Shown here: one piece after another, positions 10,898 to 22,751 of the stretch | How positions within the stretch are numbered: the first letter of the stretch is position 1 | How the letters are laid out: every line of letters starts with the position of its first letter | DNA from: Corylus avellana | Taxonomy: Eukaryota > Streptophyta > Magnoliopsida > Fagales > Betulaceae | Length of the DNA stretch: 64,000 nt | NCBI RefSeq assembly: GCF_901000735.1 | Contig: NC_081544.1 | Location: 20,969,410-21,033,409 of the forward strand | Reading direction: 5' to 3' | Program-made: the position numbers and the translations under genes | The notes under the pieces: generated by a model | What the model saw: the letters and a program-made list of their open reading frames with translations, nothing else | The model's database searches: none | What the model was told of the DNA's origin: nothing

Positions 10898-11819
10898 GGA
10901 GAAACTTTAGTTTGCCCCGTCCAAATTTCTAGCCGATTTGACAAATACTTCTTGAACTTTCAAATCTCTTACTTTAAACCCTTGAACTTTCAATTTCTAT
11001 CACTTTGGACCTCTCTGTTAGTTTTCAAACGTTAAACTCAAACGGTTTGACTTTTTATGCCCATTATATCCTCACACCAAACTACACTGTTTTGAGCCCA
11101 AAACTGCTAACACCACTCAGCCCAAAACTAATATCGCTTGGGGGCATTAAAATCATTTTATTAAAAAAAAAAAAAAAAAAGAAGAAAGAAGAAATTAAGC
11201 CACCTCAAAACTATAATATTTCACTCCAGCCCAAAACTGTTTTGGCATTAAAATATTAGCTATTTTTTTTAAAAAAAAAAAAAAAACCATTCATAGAGTT
11301 TAGGCTTTTGGGGTGGCCTAATCACCCCCAAGGCCCGTACTCTCGGCCACCTCCACAGTACCGAATGGGGTGCACAAACCACCTCTAGGTGCCCCAGGGG
11401 TGGTCCCACCACCCCCAAAAGCCCAAACCCATCTGCAATGGTTTTTTTTTTTTGGCTCTTTGGGTTGGCCGACTTGGCCCCGTACTGGGGTGGCCTGGAG
11501 CCACTCGCATTTTTTTATTATTTTTTAATATTTTGTTTTTTAAAAAAATAAATAATAAATAATTTTTTTTAATGCCCAAAACGACATCGTTTTGGGCTGG
11601 GTGGGTGTTGTAGTTTTGAGGCCCAAAACAGTGTAGTTTCCGGGTTATGGTATAATAGGCATAAAAAGTCAAATCATTTGAGTTTAACGTTGAAAACTAA
11701 CAGAGGAGTCCAAAGTGATAGAAATTGAAAATTCAGGGATTCAAAGTAAGAGATTTGAAAGTTTAAAGGGAGTTTGTAAAATTGGCTAGAAGTTCATAAG
11801 GCTAAATCAAAGTTTCCCC
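10898..11819. mobile_element. Mutator-like foldback MITE, copy C
   Basis: The 922-bp element has arms of about 250 bp: 10898-11145 is repeated in inverted form at about 11575-11819. Ends are 'ggagaaactttagtttgcc' and the complement of 'ggctaaatcaaagtttcccc'. The flanking 9-mers, aaaaaattt (10889-10897) and taaaaattt (11820-11828), match at 8 of 9 positions, as expected for Mutator-type target-site duplications. The centre is GC-richer (about 11290-11515) and non-coding. Confidence 0.72.
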
Positions 11820-12461
11820 TAAAAATTTACTATACAGACCAAACTAACCACAAAAGGAGTACCATAAATAACTCAAAATATAGGCATTAGTGTCGATGTG
11901 TCATTATAATGTAGCATAAAAAATATAAAATTTGGATTCTCTCCTGGATAATATTCAATTAGTTATATTGAAGGTGTATTTTTGTTCCCTCAAAAAGTGA
12001 AAAGATAAAAATACCCTTACACAATAATTAACTGAAAATTATCGAGTTCAAATGAAATGGGGAGGATATATAAGTTAATAAAGAAATTAAATATACAAAT
12101 AACTAATAATAAAAATATTGGGACTCTTACATTAATTGATACTACTTGGTAGTAAGAGAAGAGGTAATAGGAAAGGACATTGTACAAATTTAGTCCGAGA
12201 TGAAATTAATTAATTACATTGAAAACTTGATTTAATGTATTACACGAAGTTTAATGGATTTTCATTCCTGAACTCCTTCATTATAACTAATTGGATATTA
12301 TCTAACTCATTTAAAATGCAGAGGATCTTAATTCAAGTTCATTTGATGGAGAGGATCCTAATTCCTAAATTTGTCGATTGAACCACAATTAATTTAGACC
12401 AAAAGAATATTTAATGAGGCCTTTCGGGAATTTGAGGTTAATAATTAATTATATGCATGAA

Positions 12462-12494
<33 letters not shown>

Positions 12495-12592
12495 TAATTA
12501 ATTAATTAATTATATGCATGGGTGGCATTTTGAATTTCCCACAAATTCATTGTGAATCTCAAAAGTCGATTTATGTTAAATAGAACAGTGCC
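11820..12592. other. spacer and upstream region of short gene 2
   Basis: AT-rich DNA. From about 12415 it becomes homologous to 8160-8283, the upstream region of short gene 1 ('cgggaatttga', 'ttaataattaa', 'gaatttcccacaaattca'). An (AAT)n run at 12462-12493 followed by (AATT)n lies inside the homologous segment of this copy only. Confidence 0.45.
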
Positions 12593-12599
12593 TATAAAA
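12593..12599 (+). promoter_or_regulatory. TATA box of short gene 2
   Basis: 'gcctataaaaac' lies 47 bases before the ATG and is identical to the box of short gene 1. Confidence 0.55.
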
Positions 12600-12645
12600 A
12601 CACGCGTAGATAGCTGAAAAATTATCCATCGTTTTGTTAGAAAGA

Positions 12646-12789
12646 ATGTTAGGGTCAATTTGGGCTTTCATCAAGTTTCTGGCAATGGTTCTGTGTCTCC
12701 TTATTGATGGATCCACATGTTTGAAGGCTATTTACTTAGCAATAATGTTTCTTATTGTACTAAGTAAGACCATAAGTATCTCTCATTGA
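12646..12789 (+). CDS. short hydrophobic peptide gene 2 (unrecognised, 47 aa)
   Basis: I do not recognise this gene. An ATG opens 47 codons ending in TGA. Two hydrophobic stretches are visible, IWAFIKFLAMVLCLLI and YLAIMFLIVL, separated by a short polar turn with two Cys. The first aligns with the peptide of short gene 1 at 8330. The homologous unit extends from about 12415 to 12870, covering promoter, TATA box, leader and 3' region. This copy lacks about 75 bases present in copy 1, which lets its frame run on to 47 residues. No known plant small-peptide family fits that I can recall. A non-coding transcript is the main alternative. Confidence 0.42.
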   Translation: MLGSIWAFIKFLAMVLCLLIDGSTCLKAIYLAIMFLIVLSKTISISH

Positions 12790-12907
12790 TATGTGCTTCT
12801 TGTGATTGATAATATACCAAGTAATGACCAAAATTTGAGTGGTATATATGTACATATGCCTCACTTTTTTCTTTTAAATTATTTTAACGTATGGTCGTGA
12901 TATCAAA

Positions 12908-13450
12908 TGTTGGCACTTATTAGATGATATGAGTGTATGTGTGAGTGTTGTGTTTTACATTAATAAAATTAAAAAAAAATAAATAAATAAAAATAAAAAT
13001 GAATAAGTTAATAGTTAATATACTTAAACATGAACTTAAACTCATTAGCTCCAGCTTTTGGGTTAGAGTGGTGTTAAATATGTATATTAGTTTACTCTTG
13101 GTGGAGTTATTACGTGATTCTTTCCCTAACAATTGATATCAAAGTTATAGTTAGCTTCCGCTTAAACGAGTGTCTTGGGCTTTGATGCGTTTGGTGATGG
13201 CTCTGGGAGCAAAGTTGTGTTTCGTGGGTCGCAATTAGTGTAATTCGTGTATGCGTGACACTATTGGAATTGTAAAGGGATTAATGAGTAATTTGGTAAA
13301 TGTAAAAGAGACTTACACGTAAAGAGGGAGATTTTATTGTTAGTGCAAGTGTGAGTATTGTATCTCACAATGAGAAAATAAATAAAAAATAAAAATAAAA
13401 ACTATATATGTATATATATTATAGTAGTGGACTTCCTAACTATTAGCAAT
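12908..13450 (+). mobile_element. degraded TRIM-type LTR element
   Basis: A putative left LTR starts 'tgttggcac' at 12908 and ends 'ccctaaca' near 13131. It is followed by 'tgatatcaaagttata', similar to a tRNA-Met primer site, and further on by a purine tract 'aaagagggagatttt' before 'tgttagtgcaagtgtgagt' at about 13339, which starts a second LTR related to the first. The internal part is only about 200 bases and has no coding capacity. The right end is not resolved. Confidence 0.42.
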
Positions 13451-15617
13451 TGGACTTTAATATACCCATAGTGAAGCTAGTTCATATAATACCAAGAGTT
13501 GTATCTCTTGGATATGTAACTTTCATAACCAAGAGTTGTGTCTTTTGGTTGGTTATCAATAACCCATGGGATGAAAGTTAAAATCAGATTATTCATTCAA
13601 TTATTTCAGAATTTGAAATTGTGAATCTCTCTTAATTCTCTCTTCTGTTCTCCATCAAATAGCATTTAGGTTGTGTGGATATGTGTTTTGTTCTTATAAT
13701 AAAATATCACCGTTGAGTTCTTTCAAATCTGTACTTAAAAAGCATCACTATACGTTATAGCACACTAACCAAATATCCTTATTAATTTGTGAGTTCTAGA
13801 TGAACTTTCTTACCTAGAACTCTATGTTTTTATGTTTATGTTTTTCCAACACTAACCCTAAGTGAATCTCTCTCTCTCTCTCAGACTTAAATAATATCTT
13901 GCATGGGAAATCCCTATATAGGTAACGTGTCTCCAAATACCCATCACTCAAAATAAAATACTTGGGAAATCAAATTTAATCGTACAAAACACGTTAGGCA
14001 GAACTAATACTCCACTTTTAGCTAATGATGGGTCATCAACTCACCTACTCAATACGGATGATGATCATGTACCATAATGCGTCTATCATGTATGATGTAT
14101 GTGTATCCTTTTAATTACAAATTTCTTATAACATCATGATTTATTATATTAATTAATTAGCAGTTTATTATATTAATCGTCTTAATTTGATGCTCCATAT
14201 ATGCATGGAAACTTATAAAGTGGTTGTTGATCTACCACACCTAGCTTATCTCCTTAAATATTTGCTTCAGTCTCCCTAAAAAGCAGATTGTATGATACAA
14301 ACACTTACGACTCATAATTTATGATCATATATATATATATATATAATATGCGACTGCCTACGTACGTACGCAAACAAATTAAACCCAACAAATTGGATGA
14401 CCAATATATAAAAGATCTTGTCATATGATTCTTGCCACGGTTGCCAACCAAACCCACTTTATACAATTTATGGAAAGAAATGTTTGTCAAACGACAACGT
14501 ACGTCGTCGACCAAACACTACTTGGCAAACATATCAACTTCGGAGAAGTCGTAAAAGTCAGCAGTCAATGGTCCAATTTGGCCAAAACCTTCAAGCAAAT
14601 TGTTGTCTTTTTTGGACTCCCTCTTCTTCCCGTACGTACAAACTTGTGGACTTGGATAAATATTATGATAATTGATTAATTAATACCCCTTTAAGTGATA
14701 TGCATAATTACAGATATATAAAAGCTTCTTCCTTAAAGGAAAATGCTTTAAACGTTTTAATTATCACAAAAGCTTTACGTAGTAATTGATTGAGTTACAC
14801 GATTATATATATATATTCAGTCCAAAAAAGAACCTATATAATATAATAAAATATAACCAAACATTAGCACGTTGAATTGTGTGATTAGTAATTATATACT
14901 AAACTTAATTGGGGTTGATGACCCAATTAAGCAACATTATGATGACCTGATCAACTCAAGTAATTAGCGAATTGTGAAAGACAATATTTATATATGGCTG
15001 AAAATATTCTTATAGAATGTAACCACCTTTTCACGTTATAAAAAATTTGACTTGCAATTTATTTCCGATCGAGAACACAATGCTAACACGACAGTTTCAA
15101 ATTTAAGTGTTGATTAAAATTATCACAACAATATTATAAAATAATTATAAAATAAAAATGTAATTTCTAAACGTTCGCTTTCAAATAAAAAAAAAGATGG
15201 GTACATGATAAAAAATGAAAATAAAATAAAAGAATTGGGGCCTATCCATCAACATGGAAGCCTAAATCACTACCCCAAAAAAGAAAAAATTATTGTACCC
15301 TGGCCCAGTAACAGCTCCACTTACATGTAAGTCATAAGTGCATAAATAAAATAAAATAAATAAAATAAAAAGAAAGAGATATTGTATACAACTGAGAAAA
15401 CAAAGACAACTTCTCATTTTCTACTTATAATAAAAAATAAAAAATAAAAAAATAAAAAAATCTTCTCATTTGCTGAAGGAGAAGGTAGCAATCAAGTACT
15501 CCCTTCACTGGCTAATACTTTTTTCAAGTAGACTTACATTTTAAGAGTTTTCTTTTGTTGCTTTTCATGCACTACATGGATACATCAAATAAAGAGCATG
15601 CATATATGACAAATATG

Positions 15618-15659
<42 letters not shown>

Positions 15660-15932
15660 ATTAGATTTAAATTATAAAATATTATTGAAAATATAAAAGA
15701 AAAATGACCTCTGAAGAGTGCAGACCAATGAAGTAACAAGACGAAAGACAAACACTGAAACAGGGAAAAACATTGCGCAGAAGTGAAACAAAAGCCAAAG
15801 TAAATTTAATAAATAAAAGTGAAACAAAAGCATGAGAAACTGTGAAAGACTCCGTGGCAATCTAAACGGAAATAACGGTGTTTAGTGAAAAGGGACGATC
15901 CTGGCACCCGCGAACTTCCCGTTGAAACTTGG

Positions 15933-15973
<41 letters not shown>

Positions 15974-16090
15974 TACAGGACATAAAATAGGGAACACCCA
16001 CGTTTGCATTTTGCGCGCACAGAGCCAGAGCCAGAGACACAGAGATTAAAGAGAGATTAATAGTTATCCGTAAATGTAAAAATTTGGGCT
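13451..16090. other. gene-free AT-rich spacer
   Basis: 13480-13860 has LTR-like sequence (repeated 'accaagagttgt' blocks, a TATA-like and an AATAAA-like signal) that may be part of an old copia LTR. Microsatellites: (CT)n near 13869, (TA)n at about 15622-15658, and (TC)n at 15935-15967. The frames near 14420-14680 overlap each other and show no domain. No gene is supported. Confidence 0.5.
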
Positions 16091-16097
16091 TATAAAT
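16091..16097 (+). promoter_or_regulatory. TATA box of the RING-CH gene
   Basis: 'tataaat' is followed by an AG-rich 5' leader. A leader intron probably runs from the donor at 16241 (cttgtaagtc) to the acceptor ending at 16794 (attttcag). Confidence 0.5.
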
Positions 16098-16901
16098 TGG
16101 GTTGCGACAAGGGCATCACTCAATCTCTTGCTTCATTCCAAAACAGAGATTTCCTACAAAACATATAGATAAAGATTAAAAAAGAAAAGAAAAGAAAAGA
16201 GAGAGCTTTCTTTGCTTCAAGAATATACGATTCCCATCTTGTAAGTCTCTTCTTTCTTCATTTCCTTTGTATCTTTTAAGTTAAAATTCCTTTCCTTGTG
16301 CTGATGCCTCTGCCTTTAAGCTCTTGGTTTGAGAAAGGCTGGTCTCTTTTTCTATGCAATTGGGTGATCATTTTCCCTCTCTTTTTCTATTTTTTCTCTG
16401 TTCCCTTTTCTGGGTACTTTCTCCTCCTTGTTTTTCATGCCTTGGAATGTTTTTGGAGATGCTTTCTATATTGGGTTTCTTTTATTTTCTGTGTTTTGGT
16501 AACCTGTTTCGTTTTAGACATCTGTTGTTCCTAAACATACTTCACTTTGGCAAATTTTTTCCCTTTCTTCCCTCCTTCAATTTTTGTTTTCATAGTCACC
16601 ATTTGTTCAATCTTCTCATGAACCTGAATCATTTGCTTCTCGGCAGCCTCTCCTTTTGTACAAACGATTTGAGGGGTCTAGTTTTTCTGAATGAAAAAAA
16701 AAAAAAAAAAAAGTCTTCTTTTTCTTTTGTTTTTTTCAAATTTCTTCTTCTAATTGCTTGCTCTGTTTTTAACTATAAAGGTCTCAATTTTCAGGAGTTC
16801 TGCTAAAGGAAAAGAGCTTGTTCAAGGAGTTTTTAAATATAAGTTCATAGTTTCCTTGGAACTTTTTTGAATTTAATTTGGTGGATGTTGAGAAATTGAA
16901 G

Positions 16902-19180
16902 ATGGGGGATCACTTTGTGTTGCTGGTGGATCGTTTGCTCACAGAGTCCACGTTAGAAGCTGCAATTGAGAGCAGAAACCGGTCCATGCAAGCTACATCC
17001 TCAGCAGTTGATGAGAAGAAAATCGATAACCCTTCCAAGAAGGTGGATTATGGAAATATATCATCTCCCGGGAAATTGGTGGAATGCAGGATATGCCAGG
17101 ATGAAGATGAGGATTCAAATATGGAGACGCCCTGCTCTTGCTGTGGCAGCTTGAAGGTCGGTTGGATTCTCCTCTAATCTTAACCTTTTTATTGGTTTTT
17201 TAATCTCGCTTTTTCATTGCAATGGATTTGGTAGGTAGATAGAAGTTTTGAATTTTTTTGTATGGAAAAGTGAAAATATTTTGTTTTGAAGTAAATTTTT
17301 TATTTGAATAGTAATAAATAAAAGTTATTGAAAATGTTAGGAACTTGAAAAAAAGGAAATTTTGACGTGTCCATTGCCAAACAAGGCTTTAAGTCTTTTT
17401 AACTGTGAGACGAAAGACAAAAAGAAAAAAAGAACTTATATTAACCTTTTGATGAATCTAAGGAACCATTGCTTCAATACACTAAAATTGTATTACTTGA
17501 TCATCTTAAAAGAATCTAGATGCATTACCCCTTTAAATAAGCAACAATGCAAAGTCAATAATGCAGTCTGCTACAAAAAACCAGAATAATTCTAGTGGAA
17601 AATACAAGGTCATTAGAAAGGAAGTCAAATTATTTGAAAATGATGCCACCATTTTTGAAATGTTCGAAGCTCATCATTTTTTGTCATAATTTTCTCTTTT
17701 GGAAACAAACTTGGTGGTGTTTGATAACCCTTTTTAAGAAAGTTTTTTTTTTTTTTTGGTGTGTTTTGGTTGAGAAAGTGTTTTACCCTTCATTGTATAC
17801 TGGCATCCTACTCATTCCTTTTATGTTCTTCATATTGGTGTGTACATTACTAGAATTCTTATCATGTATCTGCTGACTTATAAATTCCCATTACCTTTCT
17901 GCATCTGAACGCAATATCTGAGTGTCAAATCCGAAACTTTATGTAATGAGAATTCTTATCATATATCTGGCATTTAGTGCGAAATATCGTCGTCATATTC
18001 ATTGAATTTCCCCTTCAGGAGTTATGTTTTGTGAGATCCTTGGTCATATATATTTGTTTCCTAATTTTGCAGTATGCCCACCGCAAGTGTGTACAGAGGT
18101 GGTGTGATGAGAAGGGTGACACCACATGTGAGATATGCCACCAGGTGCTGCTTTATGATCTTTCTAGTTATGCTTCTGTGTAGTGTAAATTCACTTTAAC
18201 ATCACTCTTAGTTTGGATCATTGCATCACAGATCTTGATATTATGCATGAATCACTACAAAACTTAGCTATTTATTAAGATAATTCTTGAATTTCAGCAA
18301 TTTAACCCTGGTTATACTGCTCCTCCACCGCTGTTTCAACTCGGGCGTGTTCCAATGAACTTCAGGTGAGCTTTCTATAAACTTTCTGATCTATTTTTCA
18401 CTGCCTCTTTATCTAGAATGTAGATTTTTATTTTTATTTTTTTCTACTTCAACTTCACCAATGTGCTCCTATGCTGGCTTTACCAGGGGAAATTGGGAGA
18501 TATCTAGAAGGAACTTGAATAGTAGTCCCCGCATTATAGCAATGGTTTCAACTAACCCTAATTTCCTGAATCCTGACTATGATGAGTACTCAGCTACTAC
18601 TACAAGAAGTTTGATATGTTGCCGTTCAGTTGCTTTCATCGTAATCTCTCTCTCTCTCGTTCTCATATCCAAAAGTTTAAGCCGATAGGAATGAGTGAAT
18701 TTAATCACTTCGTCCAATCTCATTTGCTTCCTATGTTGCAGTTTATGGTTCTTCTGACTTTACGGCATACGCTTCCCCTCATAATAAATGGAAACAATGA
18801 GTACTCTTTCCCACTGTCTATTGTAAGATAATTGGCTTGCTAATTCTTTTCATGGGGACAAAGATAAACCTCTCTGCAGAATGATGAAAGCTTTTCTTCT
18901 TTGCAGTTGCTACTTCTACGAACTGCTGGGATTGTTCTTCCAATCTATGTCATAGTGAGAGCAGTAACTTCTCTTCAGCGACGCCGACATCCACCAGTAA
19001 GTTCATTTTTCTGGTGTTAAAAGTTCACTGAAATCATGAACCATCTATAACTCAAATGCTCATTGAAGTTAACTCATCAATTAGGAGCCTTCCATTTCAT
19101 CATTAACTTCATCAGATGATGATGAAACTGAGCATTCAACACAGCAGCCCCAGCCTCATATGATTCATGTACAGGTTTAG
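16902..19180 (+). CDS. RING-CH (MARCH-type) membrane E3 ubiquitin ligase
   Basis: Seven exons join in phase: 16902-17156, 18073-18144, 18298-18365, 18487-18640, 18742-18822, 18907-18996 and 19085-19180 (TAG), encoding 271 residues. The start MGDHFVLLVDRLL matches the conserved N-terminus I recall for Arabidopsis At5g62460-type proteins. The RING-CH zinc site has complete C4HC3 spacing: C62-x2-C65-x12-C78-x-C80-x7-H88-x2-C91-x12-C104-x2-C107, and is split by the 916-bp first intron. Two membrane helices follow at about 174-199 and 210-230, then a basic RRRHPP turn and an acidic, Ser-rich tail. RING-CH proteins recruit E2 enzymes and ubiquitinate membrane proteins in the endomembrane system. 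The substrate is unknown. Confidence 0.92.
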
Positions 19181-19839
19181 CCGGTGCAAATGGAAGCGAT
19201 GGCGTCGACTTGTTTAGCCATATCTACCAATCTTTATATAGTTCTTGTTTCAAGGAGAATACTAGAAATCAGTTCAAGAAATGAAAAGAAAAATGGAAAT
19301 TGGGATCTTGGACAAGTGTGGAGGAATTCTAGTCCCTTGTTTCACATTGTTTGAATACCTTATACAGCCAGAAAAGTATCCCAGTGTATAAACCAAAAAA
19401 TATACCAGAAAAGAAAAAGGAAAAAACAAGCCAAGCTATTAAAGGTGAAGTACTTGTATATGTCTAACTGTAAATACCAAGTTTGCATTTATGGCCAATA
19501 CTGTATTGATTATTGAATAGATGCATGTTAATGGAGCAAGAGAAGATGGGTTATTGGTTTGCTTCAATATCTTTTTTTATCATTTTACTTGCATTGTTTC
19601 TTTATCAATGGCACAACATGGCTAAAGATTTATCTTAGTGTCTCCTATGGAATCCTCATCATAGGAGACTCTAAGATGACCTTTCCTCCTTCCCACCACC
19701 TCTGCCTTCTCTATCCCTCTTCCTCTTCGCTTCTCCCCCTACCCTCTAGCCTCTGTCTTTTTCTCTTTTACTTAATGTAACTGTCTATCTTGCTTGTAAA
19801 AATAAAAAGGGTAATAAATCTCAAGTAAAAGCTCTTTAT
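19181..19839 (+). other. 3' UTR of the RING-CH gene and spacer
   Basis: About 340 bases of 3' UTR, ending near 'tgtattgattattgaatag' (19500-19520), are followed by CT-rich spacer. No gene was found. Confidence 0.45.
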
Positions 19840-20370
19840 GTGATCACTCCCTCAATTTTTAAAAATTGATTTTCACTGCTTAGATTTGTCGCAAATTTGA
19901 AATGGGTCATTCTGTGTGTTTCTGTTTCAATAAAATAATGTCGGTTAGTACCATCTCAAAACCCCCTGGGGTAGCCACTTGCCACTATTGGGGTGGCAAG
20001 GGGGTGTCCCCCACCCCTCCATCTCTGGGGATGAGGGGGCAGCCACAACCATTTGTTTTGGTGTGGTCAAAGCAGCCACCCTTTTGCTTGGGGAGTTGGT
20101 GCACGTGCCACTCCCAGGAGGCAATCCAAGAGTTGGCCACCTGCGGTAGAAGTGGGGAATCTCTTTTTAAAAGTTGTTTTTTTCACCAAAAATTATATAT
20201 TCTATTTTCTAAGAAAATAAAAAAATATATTATTTCTATTTGACATGACAAAATAATGACATTAACGGACGTCACTCAATTGTATGAATACCACACGAAA
20301 TGACCTATTTTAAGTAGGTGACAAATTTATGCAGTGAAAATTAATTTTGAAAAACCGAGGGAGTAATCAC
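19840..20370. mobile_element. non-autonomous DNA transposon with 45-bp inverted ends
   Basis: The left end 'gtgatcactccctc' and following 30 bases ('gattttcactgc') match the complement of the right end ('gcagtgaaaatta ... gagggagtaatcac'). The 531-bp element has a GC-richer centre (about 19960-20155). I see no clear target-site duplication. The CTCCCTC end recalls Stowaway elements, but the size and longer repeats make that uncertain. Confidence 0.6.
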
Positions 20371-20581
20371 AAAATGCACATTTAGGCAGTGCTTTGTTAT
20401 GCATTTACCCAAATAAAAAAATCTCTATTCTTGTGACTTGAAATTATACCCACTCACGTGACATGATTGTTGAAAAAAAACAAAAAAACTATTTTGCAAT
20501 GCGTCCACCAATATGATATCGTCCAGTGGATCCAAATATCATCTCAACAATTCTTTGTGCTTGTGCAGTACTACATTTGTT

Positions 20582-21702
20582 GGGTGCAATACTTGAGGTA
20601 TTATCTGAGCGTTCATTTTAAAATCAAATTGTAACAGCAAATAAAATAAAATAAATGGTAGTTGTTAGAAAGGGTGGTTTTCTTGGCCACGAGAATAGTT
20701 CGGCTACTCCTAATACTCTTTTGACCAAGGCAATGGTTCAGCCACTTGTAACAGCTAGTTTGAAAGTAGCTGAATTACCCTCTTGACCAAGGGTAACAAC
20801 TAGTTTGAAAGTAGCTGAATAGCCTGAATTACCCCGTTAACCAAGGGAGTGGTTCAACCATCCTGATGGTTAATTTGAGGTGATTAAACCACTCCTTTGA
20901 CCACAATAATAGTTTGGCCACCCCCAATACTGTTGGCCAAGAGGTGGTTTGGCCACCCCTAATGACCGGTTTGGAGGTGACCAAACCACTCCTTTGGACA
21001 CGAGGGTAGTTCGGCCACTTCTAATGCCCAATTGGAAAATGGTGATTCTACCAACCTGATAGCCAATTTGAGGTGGCCAAACAACTCCCTTGACCACAAG
21101 AGTGATTCAACCACCCTTAATGACCGATTTGGAGGCGGCCAAATCACCCTATTGGACACGGGGGTGGTTCAACAACTCCCAATGGCCAATTTGAAAATGG
21201 TGGTTCTACCTCCCTTTATAGCGGTTTAGGAGTGGTCGAACCACCTCCAATGACCAATTTGAGGGTGACCAAACCACTCCCTTGTCAAAGGAAATGGTTT
21301 GACCACTCCTATTAACCAGATTTAGGGTGGTCGAACTACCACTTTGGCCAAAAGATTCCCTCAGTCACAGGAGGTGGTTTAACCACTCAACAGTCACTCA
21401 AATCATCCCTTCTTATGTACCGTTCATTTAAAATTAGTCTAGATAAAAATGAAGCGATTTAGGAGTGGTCGAACCACCTCCAATGACCAATTTGAAGGTG
21501 GCCAAACCACTCTCCTGTCAAAAGAAATGGTTTGACTACTCCTATTAATCAAATTTCTGATTTGGTGTGATCAAACTACCACTTTGGCCAAAAGATTCTC
21601 TCAGTCACAGAAGGTAGTTTAACCACCCCAGCCGTCACTCGAATCATCCCTTCTTATGCACCGTTCATTTAAAATTAATCTAGATAAAAATGTATTGCAC
21701 CC
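20582..21702. mobile_element. TIR element filled with a degenerate minisatellite
   Basis: The ends are 'gggtgcaatac' (20582-20592) and its exact complement 'gtattgcaccc' (21692-21702), with a further shared 'gttcattttaaaat' block inside each end. Between them, about 20660-21220 is built of degenerate units of roughly 70 bp with the themes 'ggtttggccaccc', 'aatgaccaatttgagg' and 'ccaaaccactccc' in both orientations. 21221-21453 and 21454-21690 are a further tandem pair of about 235 bp. No coding capacity. Confidence 0.6.
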
Positions 21703-22563
21703 GGTGGCGGATCTCAATCCTAAATAAACGGCTGTGTTATATGCCACTTCTACTCATCTATGCATATCCTCAATCTACTTTAAACTAGACTGTGCTTGGT
21801 TGTTCAAGTTAAAGAGTATTTTCCTCGAAATTGTCACAAAGCACGCAAAGGGAAACGTACAATTATCAGTGTTCCGAAAAGTAGTGCACAAGAGCCATAA
21901 TACATTATCAATGGCGATCTTTTCAGATGAACAATCGACCTAAGAATTCGAAGCATCCATTAACTATTTCTTCTAGTCGTTAATACAATTCATCATTAAT
22001 TTAAAATTTATGGCCAAAACAAAAAAAACAAAATCACAAAGAAACAAGTTTTCCGTATCTTTTTACATTCAAAATTGACAGCTAAACAGCTACACTACTC
22101 TGCAAATACCAATTCAAGATCTAAGAACTGCATTTCATCTGTGGGAATAATATACTGCTCAAAGTCAAATTTTACAGAGTTGCTGCCCATCATCACCAAT
22201 TCAAATTAAAGAACATACAAAGGGCCGTGGACAACAATGATGTACTCTCAAAACACCATACAGTACTCTCTCATCTTTCTTGACTAAATCCGTGTAATGA
22301 ACAAAAATAAACTTTTTGAAAAAAAAAAAAAAAAAAAAAAAGGACAATAAAGATGCAAATGGATCTAGGGTGATTCTCTCCCAAAATTAAGATTATCGTA
22401 CCAAAATCTGTACATTAAAAAAGAAAAGCTTGAAAGAGAATACAGAAGAGGACCTCAACCAGTGCATTCAGGTACAAGGCTTTGATCTGGATTTGCTATT
22501 CAGAGCCTGATTTCATCCGGCTGTGCACCCTATTGCCTGTCTGATTTTGTCCCCTTAAGAATC
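21703..22563. other. spacer and 3' flank of QSOX
   Basis: No gene is seen. A run of A lies at about 22320-22341. The far 3' UTR of the minus-strand QSOX gene probably ends in this stretch. Confidence 0.4.
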
Positions 22564-22585
22564 TTAGTTCCAGTTTCTCCTTGGC
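22564..22585 (-). CDS. alternative terminal exon of QSOX (coding part)
   Basis: On the minus strand an acceptor (atatttcag) ends at 22586. Joined to a possible donor inside the last exon (ending at 22789, followed by GTATTT), it would change the C-terminus from [15 protein letters not shown] to KSRKPRRNWN. I recall RKPRR-type ends in some plant QSOX isoforms, which is why I list it. Use of this site is inference. Confidence 0.45.
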
Positions 22586-22751
22586 CTGAAATATTGTGGA
22601 AAAAGAAGCAAAATAAGAAGAATGAAAACTCCTAACAACCAACCCTCTGCCTCACTAGCTCTCCTTTTTTTTTTTTTCCTTTTTTCTCCTCTTTTTCTAA
22701 TGGCTCTGCTTTTTTAAACGTTTTTGAAAGAGCTCATTACCCTCCTAATTA

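Noticed and set aside
14305..14679. Overlapping open frames on both strands near 14.4 kb
   Set aside because: None has a known domain, a paralogue in the window or a plausible promoter; they overlap one another in different frames.
16298..16806. Hydrophobic open frames of 78 and 150 codons
   Set aside because: They sit in the T-rich leader intron of the RING-CH gene, and T-rich DNA always reads as Phe/Leu-rich.
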